Shown: positions 1 through 6,686, numbered from the stretch's first letter. The stretch is DNA of 7,000 nucleotides from Oscillospiraceae bacterium UBA3851 (GCA_002392625.1 DGHJ01000112.1:1-7000), one strand, 5' to 3'. Notes: generated by a model not told the origin, from the sequence alone. Numbers and translations: made by a program.

Positions 1-1742
1 ACATCAAGCCCCAGAACATTTTCGTGTCCGAGAGCGGCGACTTCAAGCTGGGCGACTTCGGCATCGCCAAAACGGTGGAGAAGACCATGGGCGGCACCAG
101 GATCGGCACCTATAAATACATGGCGCCGGAGGTGTTCAACAACCAGCCCTACGGCAGCAGCGCCGACATCTACTCCCTGGGCCTGGTGCTGTACTGGCTG
201 CTGAACGAGCGGCGGATGCCGTTTCTGCCCCTGCCGCCCCAGCAGCCCTCCGCCAGCCTGGACGCCCAGGCCAGGGCCCGCCGCCTCAACGGCGAGCCCC
301 TGCCACCCCCCGTCAACGGCAGCGACGGCCTCAAGGCCATCGTGCTCAAAGCCTGCGCCTACACCCCGCGGGACCGCTTCGCCTCCGCCGAGGAGATGCT
401 GGAGGCCCTGCGTCAGCTGGAGAGCCAGGACAATATGATGACAGAGAATCAACCGAAGGAGGATCATATCATGGACAATCTCTACAATTCCCGCAACGAG
501 TTCGTGGACGACGACTACGACGAGGGCACCGTGGGCGCTTTCGGCGTCCGAAAGCCCAACCCCGCACCGGAGCAGAGCGCCCCGGCCCAGCAGAGCGCCC
601 CCGCCCGCAGCATTTTCCACGTGGACACGCCCGCCCCGGCGGTCCCCACCGCACCGGCGGAGGAGGAGACCTACGACGACGACCAGGACTTTGAGGAGGG
701 CACCGTGGGCGCCTTCAACCTGAAAAAGCCCGCCCCTGCCGCAGAGCAGAACGTGCGCCGCTTTGAGGAGCCTGCCGAGCCCGCAGCCCCGGCGACCGCC
801 CCCGCCAACGCCGGCGGCGGCCGCTCCGCCATCAAGCCCCTGCGCTATCACGGCGCGGGCGAGAGCAAGCCCGCTCCTGCGCCCGCCTCCACGCCGACGC
901 CGACCCCTACGCCGGAGCCCGATCCCGCCCCTGTGCCCGATCCCGCCCCCGTGCCCGATTCCGCCCCCGCGCCCGACCCGGCCCCCGTGGAGCAGGCCGC
1001 CCCCGCCACGAAGGCCGCCCCGGCTGCCAAGTCCAAGAAAAAGACGCTGCTGTTTATCCTGATCCCTGTGGCGGTGCTGGTCACTGCCGCCGTGGTGCTG
1101 TTTGTCACCGGCGTGCTGGGCGGCGGAAGCTCCAAGCCCGTGCCTACGCCTTCCACGCCTGTCACGCCCGTGGATCCCACGCCCACCGTGTCACTGGCCA
1201 TCACCTCCCAGCCCCAGGACTGCGTCTGCTCCCTGGGCGACACCGCCAGCTTCACCGTCAAGGCCAGCGGCGATAGCGTGGCCTACCAGTGGCAGTACTG
1301 CGCTCCCAACACCACGGAGTGGAAGGACTCCGGCGCCGAGGGCTGCAAGACCGAGACCCTGACCGTGGAGGCCACCGAGGCCCGCAACGGCCAGCAGTAC
1401 CGCTGCATCGTCACTGACGCCTCCGGCAGTGAGCTGGTGTCCGATGAGGTCATGCTCATCGACATGGCCGCCGTGCTCACCCAGCCCGCCAGCGTCTCCG
1501 CCTCCGTGGGCTCCACGGCCAAGTTCGCTGTGGAGGCCATCGGCAAGGGCCTGACCTATCAGTGGGAGTACTGCGCCCCCGACGGCGCGGAGTGGAGAGC
1601 CTCCGGCATGGACGGCGCCAAGACGGCCACCCTGAGCGTGGAAGCCACCGAGGCCCGCAACGGCCAGCAGTACCGCTGCGTCATCACCGACGCCGACGGC
1701 AACGCCCTGACCACCGACGCGGCCACCCTGACCGTCAAGTAA
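1..1742 (+). CDS. Ser/Thr protein kinase with two extracellular Ig-like domains (5' partial)
   Basis: Membrane-anchored PknB-type kinase expected to phosphorylate Ser/Thr on cytoplasmic proteins and itself. The frame is open from base 3 and no start is visible. The first residues (IKPQN) are the end of the HRDIKPQN catalytic loop, so about 160 N-terminal residues (Gly loop, Lys, alpha-C Glu, HRD) lie to the left, judged from the two downstream paralogues. The 579 visible residues contain GDFGIAK, YMAPE and the rest of the C-lobe (to about 138). A Pro/Ala-rich linker follows with EGTVGAF motifs at Thr176 and Thr234, then KSKKK and one membrane helix from about 348. Outside are two bacterial Ig-like domains (about 395-483 and 486-579), each with Y-Q-W-x-Y-C and N-G-Q-Q-Y-R-C. 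Domain 1 has an extra C-V-C pair (407, 409). Ig-like domains usually bind protein or glycan, so a cell-surface sensor is inferred; the ligand is unknown. It lies 76 bases before the next kinase. A strong internal start signal occurs at 456-473. Confidence 0.93.
   Translation, partial: IKPQNIFVSESGDFKLGDFGIAKTVEKTMGGTRIGTYKYMAPEVFNNQPYGSSADIYSLGLVLYWLLNERRMPFLPLPPQQPSASLDAQARARRLNGEPLPPPVNGSDGLKAIVLKACAYTPRDRFASAEEMLEALRQLESQDNMMTENQPKEDHIMDNLYNSRNEFVDDDYDEGTVGAFGVRKPNPAPEQSAPAQQSAPARSIFHVDTPAPAVPTAPAEEETYDDDQDFEEGTVGAFNLKKPAPAAEQNVRRFEEPAEPAAPATAPANAGGGRSAIKPLRYHGAGESKPAPAPASTPTPTPTPEPDPAPVPDPAPVPDSAPAPDPAPVEQAAPATKAAPAAKSKKKTLLFILIPVAVLVTAAVVLFVTGVLGGGSSKPVPTPSTPVTPVDPTPTVSLAITSQPQDCVCSLGDTASFTVKASGDSVAYQWQYCAPNTTEWKDSGAEGCKTETLTVEATEARNGQQYRCIVTDASGSELVSDEVMLIDMAAVLTQPASVSASVGSTAKFAVEAIGKGLTYQWEYCAPDGAEWRASGMDGAKTATLSVEATEARNGQQYRCVITDADGNALTTDAATLTVK
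456..473 (+). promoter_or_regulatory. Internal consensus Shine-Dalgarno plus in-frame ATG
   Basis: AAGGAGG at 456-462 is followed 8 bases later by ATG at 471, in frame with the kinase gene and starting MDNLYNSRNEF. The surrounding bases (about 420-500) are visibly richer in A/T than the rest of the gene, as in a normal intergenic start region. The site falls exactly between the kinase domain and the linker. It could start a kinase-less product holding both EGTVG motifs, the membrane helix and the Ig-like domains. It could also be a relic of a fusion of two genes. Translation from it is inference. Confidence 0.5.
1188..1739 (+). repeat. Two tandem Ig-like domain repeats in kinase 1
   Basis: Two repeats of about 91 residues follow one another. 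A 36-base stretch at 1371-1406 is repeated without change at 1644-1679, an offset of 273 bases or 91 codons. It encodes A-T-E-A-R-N-G-Q-Q-Y-R-C. Less similar flanks still align, for example YQWQYC with YQWEYC. This indicates domain duplication, recent or kept alike by recombination. Confidence 0.85.
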
Positions 1743-1818
1743 AAGCGACCCGGCGGGCGCGCCGTGACACGTGAGGCGCGGCGTGCCCGTTTCCCGACAG
1801 GGGAGAGGAGATAAACAT
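1743..1818 (+). other. Intergenic spacer between kinases 1 and 2 with weak hairpin
   Basis: This 76-base gap holds a small inverted repeat, CGCGCC at 1758-1763 with GGCGCG at 1775-1780 and an 11-base loop. No T-run follows, so it is not a good intrinsic terminator. No convincing -35/-10 pair was found. The gap fits an intra-operon spacer, and read-through into the next kinase is inferred. Confidence 0.4.
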
Positions 1819-1821
1819 ATG
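1806..1821 (+). promoter_or_regulatory. Ribosome binding site and start of kinase 2
   Basis: AGGAG at 1806-1810 lies 8 bases before ATG at 1819. The resulting N-terminus (MSELDQKATWPGWETVRLIG) matches that of kinase 3 (MSEIDKKAVWPGWETVRLIG) from its first residue. This fixes the start here and rules out the in-frame GTG at 1771. Confidence 0.9.
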
Positions 1822-4392
1822 AGCGAACTCGATCAAAAGGCGACCTGGCCAGGCTGGGAGACGGTGCGTCTCATCGGCCGGGGCAGCTTCGGCGGGGTGT
1901 ATGAGATCCAGCGCGACGTCTTCGGCGAGACGGAGAAGGCCGCGCTGAAGGTCATCACCATTCCGCAAAACGGCAGCGACATCGACGAGATGCGCAACGA
2001 CGGCTACGACGACGAGAGCATCACCAGCACCTTTCGCGCCCATTTGCAGAGCATCGTGTCCGAGTATTCCCTGATGCGCAAGCTGAAGGGCCACACCAAC
2101 GTGGTGTACTGCGACGACGTGAAGTATGTCCAGCATGAGGACGGCTTCGGCTGGGACATCTACATCAAGATGGAGCTGCTGACGCCGGTGACCAAGGCCC
2201 TGCCGGTGAACCCACCGGAGGAGACGGTGGTGAAATTCGCCATCGACATGTGCCAGGCGCTGGTGGCCTGCAAAAAGCACGACATCATCCACCGGGACAT
2301 CAAGCCCCAGAACATCTTCGTGTCCGACAACGGCGACTTCAAGCTGGGCGATTTCGGCATCGCCAAAACGGTGGAGAAGACGTCCGGCGGCACCAAGATC
2401 GGCACCTATAAATATATGGCGCCGGAGGTCTATAAGAGCCAGCCCTACGGCGCCGCGGCGGACCAGTACTCCCTGGGCCTGGTGCTGTACTGGCTGCTGA
2501 ACGAGCGGCGCATGCCCTTCCTGCCCCTGCCGCCCCAGAAGCTGACGGCCGGGATGGACGAGGACGCCCGCATCCGCCGCATGGACGGCGAGCCTCTGCC
2601 GCCCCCGGCCCACGGCAGCGAGGCCCTCAAGGCCATCGTGCTCAAGTCCTGCGCCTACGATCCCAAGGACCGCTACGAATCCGCCGAGGAGATGCTGGAC
2701 GCCCTGCAGGACCTGAACATCGCCCGTGTCGTGGCCCAGCGGACCCAGGCGGGCAAGCCGGTGCAGCCGTCCCACCGCAGCGCCGAGCCGGACGCCGACG
2801 ACGGGGAGGGCACCGTGGGCGTGTTCAGCCGCCGCAAGCAGCCCGAAGTCATCCAGCACGTGACCTATCAGAGCATCGTCGCCCCCACCGCCGACGACGA
2901 CGGCGAGGGCACCGTGGGCGCGTTCCCCGGCTACGGCGCACCCGGGACGCCCAGGGATGCCCGGCCCGTCCAACAGCCGGTTGTTCCGCAGCCGGTACAA
3001 CAGCCCGTGCAGCAGCCGGCCCAGCAGCCGGCCCAGCAGCCGGCCCAGCAGCCGGCCCAGCAGCCGGCCCAGCAGCCGACGCAGCAGCCGCCCCGGCAGG
3101 GGGGCGTTCCCCCTCGGCCCGCCGGCCCCGCGGCAGCGCCGCAGACGGCCCGAAGCGCCGTGCCGAAAAAGCAGAAGAAACACACGCTGCTGGCCATCCT
3201 GGCCACGGTCTTCCTGCTGTATATCCGCCTGATGCCCCAGAACTCCACCTCTGGCTTCCTGTATGTCGCCGCCCTGATCCTGATGGCGGCCACGCTGGTG
3301 CTGATGTTCCTGCGGCGAAAGAAGCTGATGGCCGCCACCCTCGGCGCCCTGGCGCTGCTGAATATGGGAGCGTCCATCGTTGTCCTCAGCAACGGGTCGC
3401 TGCGCCACGTGCCGGGGTACGTCACGGTCAACTACTTGCTGGTGGCGCTGCCCTATATCCTCCTGGCCCTTATGGCTCTGCTGGCCCCCAAGGACGCCAA
3501 GGCGGTGAGACCCTTCTGGATCCTGCTGCTGATCGTCGAGGGCGCCAACGCCGTCGGTTTCCTGTCTCTGGTGGTCAGGGGAGCAACGGTCCTCAACGTG
3601 CTCAGGCCGAATCTGGCCCATGTCAGGGGCGGCTCCGTGGGTGTGTTCATCTTCTTTACCGTCGGTGTCTTCTTCCTGGGCCTGTGGCTTCGCCTCCACG
3701 CCGGCCGCCCGGACGGCTCGCCCACCCGCGCTGCCGGGTCCGGCGCCGCCGCGGCCAACGCCGCGCCCCTGCCGGTCCCCCAGCTCCGGCCGGAGGAGGA
3801 TAAGAAGTATCGCATTTTCGCTACCCTGGCCGGCGTATGCCTGGCGCTCAACGTGGTGCTGGAAATCATTTTGACGTTGACGAACTACAAAAAGTATGGC
3901 GTCACCCTCAATTTTCAGATGCTGTTCTTTTCATTCCTGCCATGGGCTTTACTCCTGACATTGGCCCTGGCACTGTTCCTGCGCAAAAAGCTCTTCTTTG
4001 CCATCGTCGCCTTTGTCATGACCTTCCAGGAGCTGGTGTCTATCATCAATACGACGTCAAATTGGAGCAAATACGGCGCCCAGGTGCCCGCCGTTTCCTG
4101 GATCGGCACCTTGCTGGGCTTCGTTCCGTTCCTGCTTCTGGCGCTCATGGCGCTGCTGTCCCGCAAGAACAAGAGGGGCGTCAAAACACTCTGGATCATC
4201 CTGATGGCGACGGAATCGCTTCTCTCCCTGCTCCAGATCATCTGGGTCCTGCAGGAGGCCGGATTCGACTATTTTCCGATAGCGCTTCTGACCATCTCGT
4301 GGAACGTCCTGGCCGGCCTGTGGTTCTACCTCACCACCCCCGCAGCCCGCGTGAAACAGGCCAAACAGCCCGCCCCCGTCCAGCCCCAGTGA
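1819..4392 (+). CDS. Ser/Thr protein kinase fused to a duplicated six-helix membrane module
   Basis: Complete kinase of 857 residues. The kinase domain (about 13-315) has the Gly loop GRGSFGGV (20-27), Lys44 in ALKV, probable alpha-C Glu82, HRDIKPQN (158-165; Asp160, Asn165), DFG (178-180) and APE (201-203), so it should be active. A conserved acidic insert of about 30 residues (49-80) sits between Lys44 and Glu82. The linker has EGTVG motifs at Thr332 and Thr365, a QQPA repeat, and KKQKK before the membrane. About twelve hydrophobic helices follow, as two halves (about 455-628 and 664-840) joined by a polar linker. The halves align, for example around LLALMALL at the end of the fourth helix of each. 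An even helix count keeps both ends in the cytoplasm. I do not recognise the module; a membrane sensor or transporter-like role is only inference. Typical PknB proteins have one helix and PASTA repeats, both absent here. The gene ends 21 bases before kinase 3. Confidence 0.93.
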   Translation: MSELDQKATWPGWETVRLIGRGSFGGVYEIQRDVFGETEKAALKVITIPQNGSDIDEMRNDGYDDESITSTFRAHLQSIVSEYSLMRKLKGHTNVVYCDDVKYVQHEDGFGWDIYIKMELLTPVTKALPVNPPEETVVKFAIDMCQALVACKKHDIIHRDIKPQNIFVSDNGDFKLGDFGIAKTVEKTSGGTKIGTYKYMAPEVYKSQPYGAAADQYSLGLVLYWLLNERRMPFLPLPPQKLTAGMDEDARIRRMDGEPLPPPAHGSEALKAIVLKSCAYDPKDRYESAEEMLDALQDLNIARVVAQRTQAGKPVQPSHRSAEPDADDGEGTVGVFSRRKQPEVIQHVTYQSIVAPTADDDGEGTVGAFPGYGAPGTPRDARPVQQPVVPQPVQQPVQQPAQQPAQQPAQQPAQQPAQQPTQQPPRQGGVPPRPAGPAAAPQTARSAVPKKQKKHTLLAILATVFLLYIRLMPQNSTSGFLYVAALILMAATLVLMFLRRKKLMAATLGALALLNMGASIVVLSNGSLRHVPGYVTVNYLLVALPYILLALMALLAPKDAKAVRPFWILLLIVEGANAVGFLSLVVRGATVLNVLRPNLAHVRGGSVGVFIFFTVGVFFLGLWLRLHAGRPDGSPTRAAGSGAAAANAAPLPVPQLRPEEDKKYRIFATLAGVCLALNVVLEIILTLTNYKKYGVTLNFQMLFFSFLPWALLLTLALALFLRKKLFFAIVAFVMTFQELVSIINTTSNWSKYGAQVPAVSWIGTLLGFVPFLLLALMALLSRKNKRGVKTLWIILMATESLLSLLQIIWVLQEAGFDYFPIALLTISWNVLAGLWFYLTTPAARVKQAKQPAPVQPQ
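1969..2030 (+). repeat. 62-base tract identical to kinase 3 (copy A)
   Basis: These 62 bases recur unchanged at 4564-4625 in kinase 3. They encode the insert between beta-3 and alpha-C (NGSDIDEMRNDGYDDESITS). Third codon positions are also identical, which exceeds what protein conservation requires. Other shared tracts are 2383-2429 with 4978-5024 (47 bases), and 171-214 in kinase 1 with 2467-2510 (44 bases). Recent duplication or gene conversion is inferred. Confidence 0.85.
3010..3093 (+). repeat. 12-base tandem repeat encoding QQPA
   Basis: Seven tandem 12-base units run in frame. Five are perfect CAGCAGCCGGCC (3010-3069), followed by two variants encoding QQPT and QQPP. A QQPV unit precedes them. 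The tract lies in the flexible cytoplasmic linker of kinase 2. Because the unit is a multiple of three, changes in copy number would alter linker length without shifting the frame. Confidence 0.93.
3181..4340 (+). repeat. Internal duplication of six-helix membrane module in kinase 2
   Basis: The two hydrophobic halves (3181-3702 and 3808-4338) align at protein level. Landmarks are LRRKKL with LRKKL between helices 2 and 3, ILLALMALL with LLLALMALL in helix 4, and FWILLLIVE with LWIILMATE in helix 5. DNA identity is low, so the duplication is old. The first half is about 11 residues shorter around helices 1-2. Helix ends are judged by eye. Confidence 0.65.
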
Positions 4393-4399
4393 ATACGAT

Positions 4400-4416
4400 A
4401 GGAGAGATGCAATATG
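4400..4416 (+). promoter_or_regulatory. Ribosome binding site and start of kinase 3
   Basis: AGGAGAG at 4400-4406 lies 7 bases before ATG at 4414. The gap from the previous stop is only 21 bases and shows no terminator or promoter, so kinases 2 and 3 are almost certainly co-transcribed. Confidence 0.9.
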
Positions 4417-6432
4417 AGTGAAATCGACAAGAAGGCCGTCTGGCCGGGCTGGGAAACGGTCCGCCTTATCGGCCGCGGCAGCTTCGGCGGCGTGTATGAG
4501 ATCCGGCGGGACGTCTTCGGCGAGACGGAGACGGCTGCGCTGAAGGTGATCTCCATCCCCCAGAACGGCAGCGACATCGACGAGATGCGCAACGACGGCT
4601 ACGACGACGAGAGCATCACCAGCACGTTCAAAAGCCACCTGCAGAGCATCGTGGCCGAGTATTCCCTGATGCGCAAGCTGAAGGGCCACGCCAACGTGGT
4701 GTACTGTGACGACGTGAAGTACGTCCAGCACGAGGACGGCTTCGGCTGGGACATCTACATCAAGATGGAGCTGCTGACGCCCATGACCAAGGCGCTCCCG
4801 GCGGATCCCTCGGAGGAGACGGTGGTGAAGTTCGCCAAGGACATGTGCCGGGCGCTGGTGGCCTGCAAGAAGCACGGCATCATCCACCGGGACATCAAGC
4901 CCCAGAACATTTTCATCTCCGAGGGCGGCGACTTCAAGCTGGGCGACTTCGGCATTGCCAAGACGGTGGAGAAAACCTCCGGCGGCACCAAGATCGGCAC
5001 CTATAAATATATGGCGCCGGAGGTGTTCAACAATCAGCCCTACGGCGCCGCGGCGGACCAGTACTCCCTGGGCCTGGTGCTCTATTGGATGCTGAACGAG
5101 CGGCGCATGCCGTTCCTGCCCCTGCCGCCCCAGAAGCTGACGGCCAGCATGGACGAGGAGGCCAAGATGCGCCGCCTGAACGGCGAGCCTCTGCCGCCCC
5201 CGGCCCACGGCAGCGAGGCCCTCAAGGCCATCGTGCTCAAGGCTTGCGCATACAACCAGAACGACCGCTTTGCCTCCGCTGAGGAGATGCTGGCGGCCCT
5301 GGAGGGCCGTCAGGCGGCCGCCGCGCCTGTGGCCTCCGCTGCACCCCAGCGCCCCGTCGCGGCTGAGGATGTCGACGAGGGCACCGTGGGCGTCTTCAGC
5401 TCCGCCGAAGCCCCTGCCGCGCCCCTGCGTCCCGTGTCGCCGGAGCCTGTGGATGAGGGCACTGTGGGCGTTTTTGCCGGCCAGCCGAAGAAGCCGGCTC
5501 CCCAGCCCGCCGGGAAACCGGCGAAGCAGCCCAGGCAGAAGGCCGCGCCCGCTGCGCCCGCCGCTGCGTCAGCCGTGCCTGCCGCCCCGGCGGCAGCGCC
5601 TGCCGCCCCGTCAACTGCGCCCGCTGCCCCGGCGGCAGCGCCCCAGACGGCGAAGAAGAAAAAGAAGCCCATCTGGCTCTTCATCGCGGCGCCTATATTG
5701 CTGCTGTTTATTATCCTCCTGGCCTCCGGCGCCTTCAGCGGCGGAAACAGCGGCGAAGTCAACTGGGATCCCATTGAACCCGTCCTGCCCGGAAACACGG
5801 ATGACGGGAACGCAACCGACGAGACGGCGGTGCGGATCGACTACGGCCACGACCTCTGGGTGGCCCACGGCCAGTATCTCCTCTCCGACGGCACGCCCAA
5901 CGACTGGAACGGCAAGGACGCCGCCGTCTATGAGGCCTCCGCCCTGACGCCCGCCTCCCTGAGTGACGTGAAGCTGCTGGATAACGATCTGTACACGACC
6001 CTCTATGACAAGAATATCAAGTACCTGTATATCGGCGACGTGATCCTCGGCACCGTGGACGCCGGCTGGACGGCCAACTTTATGGCGTCCGGCGTCAAGT
6101 ATACCGCCAACGGCTCCTACGCCCTCAAGGTGGCCAAGTGCTATGCCGAGAACGAGGGGGACGGCAAGGTCTACTCTGAGGATCAGTGGATCAGCGATCC
6201 CTATACCGCCTACACGGAGTCCCTGACCCCGGATACCCTGTTCATGCCCCCCTGGCAGGAGGAGCTTGACGAGAACGGCTTCTCCTGGTCCGATAACCCC
6301 GTGGCCACCGCCGGCCCCGGCCTCTATACCGTGGTGGTCGCCGAGTACTGGAACCTGAGCGGCGAGCCGCAGTACGGCATGGGCCTGGTGCTGAAGGAGT
6401 CCTACGATGGCCTGGAATATCAGGCGTGGTGA
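4414..6432 (+). CDS. Ser/Thr protein kinase with unrecognised extracellular domain
   Basis: Complete kinase of 672 residues, last gene of the cluster. The kinase domain (about 13-304) keeps every catalytic element at the same residue numbers as kinase 2: GRGSFGGV at 20-27, Lys44, Glu82, HRDIKPQN at 158-165, DFG at 178-180 and APE at 201-203. The linker carries EGTVGVF at Thr324 and Thr350, then an Ala/Pro-rich stretch and a run of lysines before a single membrane helix (about 420-440, IWLFIAAPILLLFIILLASG). About 230 residues follow outside. They are rich in Asp, Gly, Tyr and Trp, have one cysteine, and look beta-rich; segments such as GLYTVVVAEYWNL and YLYIGDVILGTV suggest strands. I do not recognise this domain. 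A carbohydrate-binding-like beta-sandwich is a weak guess from composition only. Signalling of an external cue to the cytoplasm is inferred from the layout. A strong terminator follows 37 bases after the stop. Confidence 0.93.
   Translation: MSEIDKKAVWPGWETVRLIGRGSFGGVYEIRRDVFGETETAALKVISIPQNGSDIDEMRNDGYDDESITSTFKSHLQSIVAEYSLMRKLKGHANVVYCDDVKYVQHEDGFGWDIYIKMELLTPMTKALPADPSEETVVKFAKDMCRALVACKKHGIIHRDIKPQNIFISEGGDFKLGDFGIAKTVEKTSGGTKIGTYKYMAPEVFNNQPYGAAADQYSLGLVLYWMLNERRMPFLPLPPQKLTASMDEEAKMRRLNGEPLPPPAHGSEALKAIVLKACAYNQNDRFASAEEMLAALEGRQAAAAPVASAAPQRPVAAEDVDEGTVGVFSSAEAPAAPLRPVSPEPVDEGTVGVFAGQPKKPAPQPAGKPAKQPRQKAAPAAPAAASAVPAAPAAAPAAPSTAPAAPAAAPQTAKKKKKPIWLFIAAPILLLFIILLASGAFSGGNSGEVNWDPIEPVLPGNTDDGNATDETAVRIDYGHDLWVAHGQYLLSDGTPNDWNGKDAAVYEASALTPASLSDVKLLDNDLYTTLYDKNIKYLYIGDVILGTVDAGWTANFMASGVKYTANGSYALKVAKCYAENEGDGKVYSEDQWISDPYTAYTESLTPDTLFMPPWQEELDENGFSWSDNPVATAGPGLYTVVVAEYWNLSGEPQYGMGLVLKESYDGLEYQAW
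4564..4625 (+). repeat. 62-base tract identical to kinase 2 (copy B)
   Basis: This is the exact second copy of 1969-2030, at the same place in the kinase domain. Codons immediately before and after it differ between the genes, so the identity is a local patch, as gene conversion would leave. Confidence 0.85.
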
Positions 6433-6469
6433 TTCCCACCATTCAAAGCAAAAAAGAATCGATTCTCCG

Positions 6470-6504
6470 GCAGGGCGGGACCACGGTCCCGCCCTGCAGC
6501 TTTT
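6470..6504 (+). terminator. Rho-independent terminator of the kinase cluster
   Basis: A perfect 13-base inverted repeat, GCAGGGCGGGACC (6470-6482) and GGTCCCGCCCTGC (6485-6497), is followed by AGC and TTTT (6501-6504). It lies 37 bases after the stop of kinase 3. The two central bases are too few for a loop, so inner pairs will open. The T-run is short, but the stem is very strong and the place is right. An A-rich stretch just upstream would help a transcript made on the other strand. Confidence 0.75.
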
Positions 6505-6524
6505 GCATAAGGATCGCATCCCGC

Positions 6525-6575
6525 AAAGCCTTCTCACTCCGGGGGAAGGTTGCCCGAAGGGCCGGAAGAGGGGCC
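6525..6575. repeat. Possible dispersed double-hairpin element
   Basis: Two adjacent small hairpins are visible: CCTTC (6529-6533) with GAAGG (6545-6549), and GCCC (6552-6555) with GGGC (6559-6562) around GAA. The pattern of a GGGGGAAGG block followed by a GCCCGAAGGGC hairpin resembles extragenic elements found in many copies in clostridial genomes. Only one copy lies in this window, so family membership is from memory and unproven. Confidence 0.4.
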
Positions 6576-6616
6576 TGTTTGAGACGTCTCGTCCATCGCG
6601 TTTTGCTGATTCTCCT

Positions 6617-6656
6617 GTCATTGCGAGGCCCCGCAGGGGCCGTGGCAATCCGTTCC
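6617..6656. repeat. Dispersed extragenic palindrome (GTCATTGCGAGG...GGCAATCC type)
   Basis: The element has outer arms ATTGC (6620-6624) and GCAAT (6645-6649), and inner arms GGCCCC (6627-6632) and GGGGCC (6636-6641) around GCA, with a GA/GTG internal loop. The GTCATTGCGAGG start and GGCAATCCGTTC end match a REP-like palindrome I recall from intergenic regions of many bacteria, including clostridia. It codes for nothing evident. It could be a non-autonomous mobile element or an RNA processing or stability signal. Confidence 0.6.
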
Positions 6657-6686
6657 TCCCCGCATACCGCTCCGTGCAACTCACCT

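Noticed and set aside
24..26. GTG at 24 as the start of the first kinase
   Set aside because: The frame is open to the window edge and the residues before it (IKPQNIF) are part of the kinase catalytic loop, so the gene starts outside the window.
1771..1773. GTG at 1771 as the start of kinase 2
   Set aside because: ATG at 1819 has a good ribosome binding site and gives an N-terminus matching kinase 3.
3010..3093. CRISPR-like array
   Set aside because: The 12-base units are contiguous, without spacers, and lie in frame within a coding linker.
1735..3699. 654-residue antisense open frame opposite kinase 2
   Set aside because: It runs opposite a clear kinase gene in very GC-rich DNA, where stops are rare. 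Its product is repetitive and low in recognisable domains, with no ribosome binding site. It is a shadow.
4057..5208. Antisense open frame opposite kinases 2 and 3
   Set aside because: It crosses the gene boundary and mirrors the same composition as the other antisense frame, as expected from the paralogous sense genes.
6581..6590. GAGACGTCTC perfect palindrome
   Set aside because: At 10 bases with no related copy or promoter beside it, it is too short to call an operator.
5611..6684. 357-residue antisense frame over the end of kinase 3
   Set aside because: It passes through the terminator hairpin and the sense gene, and shows no family features.
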